This document shows positions 1 through 10,900 of a DNA stretch of 64,000 bases, piece after piece; the first letter of the stretch is position 1; every line of letters begins with the position of its first letter. The notes under the pieces are model-generated. The model was not told where the DNA came from. It saw only the letters and a list, made by a program, of their open reading frames with translations, and did not search any database. This DNA is from Streblospio benedicti (taxonomy: Eukaryota; Annelida; Polychaeta; Spionida; Spionidae). The position numbers and the translations under genes were made by a program. The stretch spans positions 32,536,381 through 32,600,380 of the forward strand of contig CM032665.1 in the NCBI GenBank assembly GCA_019095985.1, written 5' to 3'.

Positions 1-371
1 AAGTAAAGGATCCTGACCTTGATGATAGAACGTCTAATCAAATCGGATTTCTCGCTAAATGCTTGACCACTTAGAAATATACTTCAAGCGTCTTTTGTAA
101 GCCTTTGCTGGTTCTATACATAGGACCAAAGAGCATACACATAAAACGCATCTCACTGTATTTTAAGCTGACTAATTACTTCAATCATGATATATCTGCA
201 ATGCAGTAGAAAATCGCTTGTAATCCACAAAGAGGTGGTCTCTCTTATGGAGGTTCACAGCGCTCTCTTTATCGAGGCCTAGGACCGCGAGAAATGTTGT
301 TATTACAGAGGTAATATAGGGGTTGCCTTAATTTGATGTTATAAGTTGTTATTCCCTTGTTCCCTCTACAG
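1..371 (+). other. intron of the myosin heavy chain gene (5' part outside window)
   Basis: No coding segment is seen before the acceptor at 370-371. The first exon begins in the middle of a codon, so the preceding exon lies upstream of the window. The stretch around 225-320 carries 'gaggtggtctct'-like words also found in MITE-like repeats elsewhere in the window, but no clear element boundary is visible. Confidence 0.7.
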
Positions 372-3300
372 AGGCTGAGAAGATCGCCTTCTTGCTGGGC
401 ATCAACGCCGCCGACTTGCTCAACGCCCTGCTCAAGCCTAAGGTGAAGGTCGGCAACGATTACGTGACCAAGGGTCAGAACTTGGACCAGGTCAACTTCG
501 CCGTCAACGCTCTGTCAAAGGCTCTGTTCGCCCGTATGTTCCACTGGCTCGTGTGCCGTGCCAACAAGACGCTCGAGACCAAGACCAAGAGACAGTACTT
601 CATTGGTAAGCCTTTTGCTATGATACTACCACATTTAGTACCACACTTGCTAAGCTTTTAACATGCACTCAAAGGAAATACACTTCCAAGGACGGTACTT
701 TCTTGGTACACTTCCAAGCTCAACATTTCATTAGAACTATAATGCTATGTTGGAAAATATCGAACTAAGAGAGACCCCCTCCAATAATCCCTGCATCTGT
801 TGCTCCAGGTGTGCTGGATATTGCCGGCTTTGAGATCTTCGACTTCAACACCCTTGAGCAGCTGTGCATCAACTACACAAACGAGTGCCTGCAGCAGTTC
901 TTCAACCACCACATGTTCGTGCTGGAACAGGAGGAGTACAAGAAGGAGGGCATTCAGTGGGCCTTCATCGACTTCGGCATGGACTTGGCCAGAACCATTG
1001 ACTTGATTGAGAAGGTGAGATTCAGACCATACAAAATCACTCTCAGATATGTTCACCGTATATACTGTTTTCATTTCGCTCACTGATAAATGTTATTGTC
1101 TCCAACACCAACCATGGACTTTTAATCTCAAGCGCAGACTGCATTGGTAATCGTGAACCGTATAGTTTCGATGAAAGACGGCATCATGTAGGTTAATTAC
1201 AAATCAAGGTGTGAGGTCTACAAAAAGACATTCATGAGACATCATTTTGACTTCAGCCCATGGGTATCCTGTCCATCCTGGAGGAGCAGTGTATGTTCCC
1301 CAAGGCCGACGACAAGTCCTTCTGCGCCATGCTGTACGACAACCATCTTGGCAAGAACGAGAGCTTCGGCAAGCCCAAGCCCAAGAAGGTGAGAGACAAT
1401 GTGCTTGGAGAACATTAGATTTACATGAAACTTCCATACTCAGTGTACATGCACATGGCAGAATACAATGTTGAGCCATAAAATTCATTCATACTCATTA
1501 TACTTTATGTAGTAATATTAGTTTAGTTATATAGAGTAGATAGTGAGTTACAGTTACAAAGAATACCCATCCTGGTACATTTGTTAATTTCCAGGCGATG
1601 TAATGCTATGCATGAAATATACATGTAGTAGCTAGACTGATCTATACTTACATCAATATGTGAATTTCTCATCATCGTCGATTTAGGGGGATAGAGGGAT
1701 CTCTTCCATACTACACACATGTATTGTTTCAATAACTGAATTTAATAACGGGTCGGGATCACAGGCGATTCTATTTTCAAAGTTGACTTGTATACGGTCT
1801 CACAATGCGTATACATGTACATTGCTGTGCACAGGGCTCCAAGTTCGAGGCCCACTTTGAGCTGTACCACTATGCCGGTACCGTGGCCTACAACATCGGT
1901 GGCTGGCTGTTCAAGAACAAGGATCCTCTGACCGACACCGTGATCCAGGTGGTCGGCGGCTCTAAGGAACCCATGGTGGCTGGCTTCTTCGCTGAGGAGA
2001 TGGCTGGTATGTTGAGACTTTGGAGTTTTTAATTACCACTGTATGATAGCAATGTGAGATGTAGAACTTACCATGAGTAGAATCAACTCATGGTGACATG
2101 CTTCTTCGCTGAGGAATGGATGATAAGTGATGGTTTCACTTACTAAAGATGTTTTCCTAATAGTGTTTAACATTGGACTTGGGCATCTATTTATGGAACT
2201 TACCTGTCTTGCATTCATAAGTATAATCACACAAATAGGTGTATGCAAATGTGGGAATCTCAGAACATTACGACACATGTAGATCCGTGGCTTAGTAACA
2301 AAAAAATGTTGAATCTTCCTCGCTTTGCTGTACGTGTGTTGTAATGTTGCAGCCCTGGATAGCGCTGGCAAGGGCGGCGGCGGTGGCAAGAAGAAGAAGG
2401 GCGGTGGCAAAACCCTGTCCTCCCAGCACAAGGAGCAGCTCGGCAAGCTCATGCACCAGCTGCACTCCACCAGGTAGGCAACGGCTGACTGTCAAGAAGT
2501 GTAAACATAATGGTGACTGTCCAGATGTAAATACCTCGCGGTAGCTGCTGCCTACACTGAGTATCAAAACATTAAAACTGATACAACACGATATAAATTG
2601 ATGCATTGTGATAAATACAATTACACATATTAATGATTGTTGTGCAAGAAAGCCAATCATTCGCATACTCTGCATTTCTCCAGCCCTCACTTCGTGCGTT
2701 GCATCATCCCCAACGAGATCAAGACTCCCGGCATCTTGGACGCTGCCTTGGTATTGCATCAGCTCCGTTGTAACGGTGTGATGGAGGGCATCCGTATTTG
2801 CCGTATGGGCTTCCCCAGCCGTATGCTCTACGCTGAGTTCAAGCAGAGGTAGGATCACTCATCATTTAATAATGATAGTTATTAGGTGGTCATTATGGTG
2901 TTTGATTGACATTTGATTGCTCATACATGTATGGACATGGAAACTTTCATTTCATATTAAAAATTAAAACATCGTGTTAGTATGTGAGATTTTCAGATAT
3001 TTCTCCACAGTAGAAAATCATTTTAGAATTAAGTTTTTAAGCATGAGATATCCTTTACAATTTAGCATAAAGCGGAAGATTTGCTAACACTTAAGTATTA
3101 AGCCAAATATTAAATGTCATGTGGTGTTCTCAAGTTTGGTATCTCTTAGATGATGTTAGATATTTCTTATACAGACAATAATTGATTGAATTGATATAAT
3201 GTATCACGTGTATTTTTTCAACTCTTTTGTTCAATATGTGTTACATTTCAAACCACCAGCGTGTTTAGCATGACAGAAAGATGTTCCCTGATTCCCCCAT

Positions 3301-4770
3301 GTCTCCCACCTCTTGATTTCTTCCACACTGTGTGCAACCACCACCACCCACCACCCTGGTGTCTGTCAGCACCCTCACAGGTAAGTCAATGCGTCTCAAT
3401 GATGCATCACCTCTGGTAATTCTATTCGTTTTCATGATACCTTTACATCCAATTTTTCATAGAACCTTTACACTTTGTTGAACACACTGTTTACCGTTTC
3501 ATTTTGTATGTTCATAAACTTTAATTTAGCTAGAGATGATGATAAAATCGTTCCTTACATCGGATCCTATAGTTCAGTATGTGTTCTTCCCCAAGCCTAA
3601 TACACATTTGTGTGACAACTCTTTCATTATAGCTCTCCTATGTACATATGTTTGTTACACTATGAGAGAAACTATTCACTGAGAGATAAGTGACAAGTAG
3701 TCAAAATAGCCTTACTTTGTATCATAACCTTCCAAATACCTTCACCCACAACAAATACCCAGTATATAGAAAGCCGTATGACCTACAATGGGAGACTTAA
3801 TGTAATGTTGTGTTGTTTGAGTCCCAGTCTGTTCCATGATACCCACCCTCTAAATTGGTATCCGCAGAGTGAAGGCTGTTGCAATTGATCCGTGAATTTC
3901 GAGTCGAATATCTTTAATGACAATAGATTAAAAATACATTTACTTACGCAGATACTCCATCCTCGCCCCCAACGTGATCCCCACTGGCTTCGTTGATGGC
4001 AAGGTGGTCACAGAGAAGGTCCTCGGCGCCCTCACCCTCGAGGAAAACAGCTACAAGATCGGCCACACCAAGGTGTTCTTCCGCGCTGGTCAGTACCACT
4101 CTATGATGTTCAAAAAAGGGGTTTTCTATAGGGCAATAGATGGAACTAACCATTTTCATATTTTCAGCCTTGATACAAGACAAAAATGTATGATAAAACT
4201 GAACAACACTAAAAGTCAAATTACAGCTACAATACTATGATGGTTTGTCGAGTGCCTAATCTGAAATGTTTAAATCTTGCATTAACTTTGCAGGTGTCCT
4301 GGGTACACTTGAGGAGCTGCGTGACACTCGCCTCACCAAGATCTTCACCCTCTTCCAGGCTCACGTTCGTGGTCATCTCAATAGGAAGGACTACCAGAAA
4401 CTCATTGATCAGAGGTACTTTCAAATTCAAAGTTTATCCACTACCAACATTTATCTGTATTATACCATTGTCCTCTTCGTCTGATGATGGTCAGTTGTTG
4501 GTAAAGCAAGTGCCAACATTCATTGTTTCCTTTTCGTCTCATTGCAGGTTGGCTCTTTCCATCATCCAGCGCAACATCCGCAAATGGCTTCTGATGAGGA
4601 ACTGGCAGTGGTGGAAACTGTACACCATGGTCAAGCCTCTGCTCACCGCCGCCAAGGAGGCTGATGAGATGGAGCAAAAGATGAAGGAATTCGAGAAGAC
4701 CATGGAGGACTTCAAGAAGTGTGAGGACCTCAAAAAGCAGCTGGAAGAGCAGAACACCGTGCTCCTCCAG
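372..4770 (+). CDS. Mhc: muscle myosin II heavy chain, motor and neck part (5' end outside window)
   Basis: Actin-activated ATPase of the thick filament. Exons read in one continuous frame: 372-605, 809-1014, 1257-1388, 1835-2006, 2353-2473, 2684-2848, 3952-4088, 4294-4414, 4548-4770, all with GT-AG borders and matching phases. The first exon is a mid-motor segment ([16 protein letters not shown]). Exon 2 carries switch II ([11 protein letters not shown]) and the relay helix. Exon 5 is loop 2, very rich in Gly and Lys ([16 protein letters not shown]). Exon 6 has the actin-binding [10 protein letters not shown] segment and the SH2/SH1 cysteines ([14 protein letters not shown]). Exon 7 is the converter. 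Exons 8-9 hold the two light-chain-binding IQ helices ([34 protein letters not shown]) and the start of the rod. Family identity is certain. Which muscle class it serves cannot be said. The ATP-binding P-loop lies outside the window. Confidence 0.97.
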
Positions 4771-4935
4771 GTGAGGAGATGGTTATTCAAAATAGGATTT
4801 TCTACATTTTCACACTTCAAATATTTGTTTATAATGGAAATCAAGCATATCCTAAATAAATACACTATTCAAAGTCTTCTAGAACGTTATGCCATTATAT
4901 GCAAGCTTCTACTATCCTACTTGATATCTTTTCAG

Positions 4936-7900
4936 TCCAAGAACGACATGTTTGCCGAGCTTGAGTCTTGCCAGGATCAGCTGGGTAGCGCTGAGGAGCG
5001 CATTGAGCAGCTCGTCCTGCAGAAGGCTGACTTTGAAGAACAGATCAAATCCCTGGAGGCTGATCTGGAGGCTGCTGAGAGCACTGGAGAGTCTGCCTCA
5101 GAAAAGAGAAAGGTGAGATACTATCACCGCATAGAGAACACATAGATAGATATAAATTCTAGTTATGGCGGTTTGTATTGTTAATGTGTGGTATTATAGT
5201 ATGCGATGTATTGCATTTAGCAAAGGACATGTATATGGGTTGCTACCTATCATTTTGAAATTTGGAACATGCTTCTTAATCTTACAAGTACTAAACCAGT
5301 AGCAAATAATTGCAATTTGTTCTTTTTCAAATATGCATGCAAAGTGTTTGCCGCCAATCCATTGAAAAGCTATCTATAATTGATCACTGCAAACCTAATA
5401 AAAGCTGACCGCTTGACCATTCCAGGAGCTTGAGGGCAAATTGGACGCCGCCAAGCAGGACTGTGAGAAGCTTGAACTGGACCTGAACCGCGTAGAGAAG
5501 GAGAAGCAGGCCAAGGACAACCAGATCAAGAACCTCAATGATGAGATGGCACGCCAGGACGAGAACATTGCCAAGCTCACCAAGGAGAAGAAGAACCTTG
5601 AAGAACAGCTCAAGAAGCAGCAGGACGACACCCAGGCTGAGGAGGACAAGGTAACTGGCTATCCATGGATTTCATCATTTATGTTCGACTTTTGTACTTA
5701 CCGATACATCCACTTGGTTCTTATAGCAGACACTCATTTTCAAAGCCGTAATTATATGCTGTCTTGGCGGATGACATTTACCATTACTGTAAGTAGATAT
5801 CTGGAATTGTTCTCAACGAATTGTTGCTTTGGTATAGGTGAACCACTTGAACAAACTGAAGCAGAAGTTGGAAGGCAACATTGATGAGCTCTCCGACAAT
5901 CTGGAACGCGAGAAGAAGATCCGCTCAGATGTGGAGAAGGCAAAGAGGAAGGTGGAGAATGATCTGAAGCAGACCCAGGAGGTGGTCATGGAACTTGAGA
6001 ATGTCAAGAGAGATCTTGAGGAAAAGGGCAAGAGGTAGACAATGTTTATATCAAATACATGTCATTGTTGATTTACAAAACTTCACCAGCATTTTAGCAT
6101 CTGACTTACGCTCTATACAATATTGTCCCATGTGCATTGGAATGCAACTAACAATGAACGTTGAGTTTTGTTCTCATGTTTTTATGTTCTATCATTATTC
6201 AGGAGGGACAAGGACAATGCCGACCTGCAGGCCAAGGTTGAGGAGGGCGAGAGCCAGATTGCTGCCCTCAACAAGAAGATCAAGCAGCTCCAGAGCCAGA
6301 TCTCTGGTCTGGAGGAGGAACTCGAGGCTGAGAGAGCCGCTCGTGCCAAGGTAATTTTGCCATCTTATATTCACAGCGCATTATAGATATATAACATTGT
6401 GTTAACGGTTTTACAAATATCAAAGCACAGGACACACACAAACCTAAATGATTCTTTCTTGAGATACTTGTAGTAGGATAAGGATAACACCTTTTAATAA
6501 ACATAGTGCACGTGTTCTTATAAAAGAAGTCAAGAGTCACTCTTATTCATCTTCTGTCTGCTCTGATTGGCAGTGCTCTACTGGACTAGCGCAACACTAC
6601 ATTCAATGCCGTCTGCCGAAGTTTCAGGATTTCAAAACTCTCAGTCTATATCAATATAATTATAGAAAATTGCTTGAAAATAAGATACATAAAAGAGACA
6701 GTTAGTATGAATTCACAAGCATCAAGTGAGAAATTACATATAAATGTCTCTGTTTGGGCCGGAGTATGACGATGTCATTATAATATTATGTATATGTCTC
6801 TTCATCTTTAGGCCGAGAAGGCACGCTCTGCCCTGTCGGCTGAACTGGACGACCTCGGCGGCCGTCTGGACGAGGCCGGTGGTGCCACTGCTGCCCAGAT
6901 GGAGCTCAACAAGAAGCGCGAGAACGAGATCGCCAAGCTGAGACGCGACTTGGACGAGATGAACGTTCAGAACGAGGCCAACATCTCCCAGATGAAGAAG
7001 AAGATGAACGACCTCCAGAACGAGTTGGGCGACCAGGTGGAGACCCTCAACAAGGCCAAGAGCAGGTAATTATTTGGTGGACATTGAAGTCTTTATAGGG
7101 TTTATTGTTCAAATTCTCGTTTTACACAATCGATTATTTTTTGTTGATATTTGTCATAGTGGGAGATGAAACTGTGGTAAAATCAGCGTATCTTATGTCG
7201 TTTTTCTGGTCTTTTCTTTTCATTTTCCTGACATGTAATTGCATTCAATAGTAGATTAAGCAAATCACGCGGAAGAATTTTCAATTTTCATATTTTCAAA
7301 TCTTTCATTTCTTTATGTTACTCCTCATATATTGTCGTTCATTTATATATATATATTTTTTAGACCAAATATCAAACGATTACAAAATGCCGTAAAATGT
7401 GAAAATAAATAAAAAATAAATAAATACAATCTATTTGAACAGAGTTGAGAAGGAGAAGCAGGACCTGAACGCCCAGCTGGCTGACCTTCAGGCCTCTCTG
7501 GACATGGTGAGCAAGAAGAAGTCCCAGGCTGAGAAGACCGCCAAGCAGCTCGAGGCTCAGCTGGCTGAGGCCAACAACCAGATCGACACTGCCAACCGTA
7601 ACATCGCCGATGTGGAGGGAGCTCGCGCCAAGGCCTTTGCCGAGGGCAGCACCCTGTCACAGCAGCTGGAAGAGGCCGAGAGCCAGCTCTCACAGCTCAA
7701 CAAGGTAACAGCAGATCCTCAAATTATGGTCACGTCTATATTGAGACCATCTCTACTATATGACCATATTTAATGGTCCAAAGCATAGAGAGACCACTGC
7801 TCTTTTGAAACTACTAGAAGACCACACTGAACGCTTAATGTTCATTGTTTGTAAAAAAAACATGACGTTTCTAAACTGCTACATGCATATATCTTCCAGG

Positions 7901-10900
7901 CCAAGTCCACTCTTTCCAAGCAGCTTGAAGAGGCCCGCTCCGCACTGGAGGATGAGTCCCGCATGCGCCAGAAGCTCCAGTCCGACAACCGCAACATGCA
8001 GGGAGATCTTGACTCCCTCAGGTTAGAATACATCCTTGTTAATAAAGGTGCTGTGTAGACTGAATACTGTGTAGGATTAGAGATGCTTGATTTACATTCA
8101 CAAAGACTGACCTCTTTAAGTAGCTACTGCCAGTTGACCTGTTAGATTTCTAAGTGATTTAAAGACAGATATTTTTCAAGTAGAGGGTTGAGGATTCTAA
8201 CTATGGATCTCTTGATTCCTATAGATATGCGTTAAAATACTAAAAAATAAACAATTAAATCTTATCAATTCTCTTGCTAATTGGTTGCTATGAAGGGAGA
8301 GATAGAAATGATGGTCAGTTATGAGAATTCGCAAGGATGGCTGCAAAACTGTTACACACATACGATTGCGTAATTTACAGTTTGTTTTCATTATACATGT
8401 ATCTATAACATTATACTAAGTTCTCTTCCCCTTGCTACTGCAGAGACCAGTTTGACGAGGCTGAGACCGCACGTGCTGACCTCCAGCGCCTGCTGCAGAA
8501 GGCCCAGAACGACGCCAACAGCTGGAAGAAGAAGGCAGAGTCCGGAGAAGGTCAGTATAAAAACAACACCATTAGTTTCTCTAAGGGTTCTAAATTCTCA
8601 TTAGATGCACTGGCAAATATATGATTATGGGATTTCTGTCTATGGTTATCACCTGCCATTGTCATGTTCACCAGGTGGCGTTGGTGGAGCTGAGTTCGAG
8701 GACCTCAAGCGCAAGCTCAGCGCCAAGTTGGCCGAGGCTGAGTCTGCCGCCGATGCTGCTCAGCAGAAGGTAGGATGTTATATTTTTCTGGCTCTTAACA
8801 TGCCCAGATATATTACTTTTACAGAAATACCAATGACTAGGGGTTACACATCAAATACTTTGGTCCTCTCAGTTATCAGATGGACCATACAGATATGAGT
8901 TTATATAATATTAATCAATTGTATGTTGCCTTATAGTCGGTACACTATATAGTTAGTGGTATGTATAAACCATGTGTCAGTCCCGTGTCTTTTAAGATAT
9001 TATGTGATATATATGTGCCTTTTGGTTGACGTTTAGTTTGTTTTGATGATAGACCTTATTATATGTTAGTTTTATGTAAAGATTGCCGTGTACCAAACAT
9101 GTACCATCAGAGGTTTCTTAATGTGATCCATTCTTGATGTGTACAATTAATGTCTTAACATTAGATGATCTTGATGTGTACCAGAGAGGTTACTTTGATA
9201 TTGCTGTGTTGCATTTTACCACATATTTTACCCTATGTCTCTTAATTTTCTTTTGTACCTCTTCGGAAGTAAAGATTTACTTTCATCTTTCATTATATCT
9301 TTATTTTCATTTCTTTGAAAAGCTATCTCATTCTGATATTTTCAGTTCATTCTTTTGTTTTCATTTCTTCTTAAAAGCAATCTTTTTTCAATGTTTTTTT
9401 CATGCACCACCTCTAGTGACTACCCAGTGTGCTAATGTGTTTTGTGTCCCTCTGTTGTCTCTGTGTAGGCCGGCTCTCTGGAGAAGGCCCGTAATAGGCT
9501 GCAGTCAGAGTTGGAGGATGTCACCATTGAGTGTGAGCGTGCACAGTCTTTCGCCAACCAGGCAGAGAAACGCAACCGCTCCTTCGATCACACCATTAAT
9601 GAGTGGAAGCAAAAGGTATGTGGAGCATGGTGCTTTAATCGCTTGCTTTTCTAGGCTGCTTCTCTCGAAAAGGCACGTAACCGCCTTCAGTGTGAGCTTG
9701 AAGATGTCTCCATTGAGTGTGAGAGAGCCCAGTCCTTCGCCAAGCAAGCTGAGAAGAAGAACCGTACAGTTGACAAGACCATTGCTGAATGGCGCCAGAA
9801 GGTAGGGAATGTTTTCAGTATGATATAAGATCTGAAGATGATGCTGGCTGCTGGCGAAATATAACACATACTGGTACTTCAAAAGCTGTTGTTTTGCTGC
9901 ATTTTGCTTGATGTTCTAATTGACAATGATTTTACTATATATTAATTATTTTATCAGTCAAATAAAGAATGATTAAGGACTAAACCACAAGACACCAAAC
10001 ATCGTGGTTCACTGCCTGATACAGACTGAGCAGTTGGTTGAAAAACACTACATATTTGATGGGAAAGACCAGGTTAACAGACAGTCAGGCTTTTGTGTTA
10101 CTTCCACTGATCTGTCATTTGGGTTTGGTTAGGTTGCTGACCTCCAGACTGAGCTGGACCGCGCTCAGGGCGAGAACAGGAACTTCCAGACAGATCTTCT
10201 GCGTGCCCGTGCCCAGCTTGAGGAAGCTGAGGACAAGGCCAATGCTCTGCGCCGCGAGAACGGCTCCCTCTCAAGTAAGCTCACCATTGCAATGCTATTT
10301 AAACCCGACAAACAATCTTCACCACCAAGGCACGTTTTCAAGAGGTTTAACATGAGGGCCCTACATCATAATGTGAATGGTGGCGCGTATGTACTCATTA
10401 TTCACGTTCATCAAAACGAAGATAGCACAATAATACATGCAAACTCTGTAGAGATTTCATCATAATTCACACCTGTCCGCCACCATTGCAGCCGAGCTGA
10501 AGGACCTCGCCGACCAGCTGTCTGAGGGTGGCCGCTCCGTGCACGAGGCTGACAAGCAGCGCCGTCGCCTGGAACTGGAGCGTGATGAGCTTCAGACGGC
10601 ACTTGAGGAGGCCGAGTCCCACCTGGAACAGGCCGAGGCTGCCGCCCAGCGTGCCCAGCTGGACATCGGCCTTGTGCGCCAGGAGTGCGACCGCAGACTG
10701 GCTGAGAAGGAGGAGGAGTTCAACAACACACGGTGAGCTTTCCCTAATATCTGTTTTTATACATTTGTCTATGTATTTTAATTTTTTGTTGTGGCAGGTA
10801 CTCATTATTCTTTTGCTGTTAGGGTCTGTGGCCTGCATACCCAATCTACGTCTACGGGTTTTCATGGGGTTTTGTACGTGCAAATGCACGCAGATATGCA

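Noticed and set aside
4237-5145. A single long open frame across two myosin exons and their introns
   Set aside because: It reads through clear GT-AG introns; only 4548-4770 and 4936-5112 match myosin, with proper splice sites between them.
9134-9805. A 223-codon plus-strand open frame over the alternative rod exons
   Set aside because: It is a shifted frame of the real exons; the myosin reading there is in another frame and matches the family.
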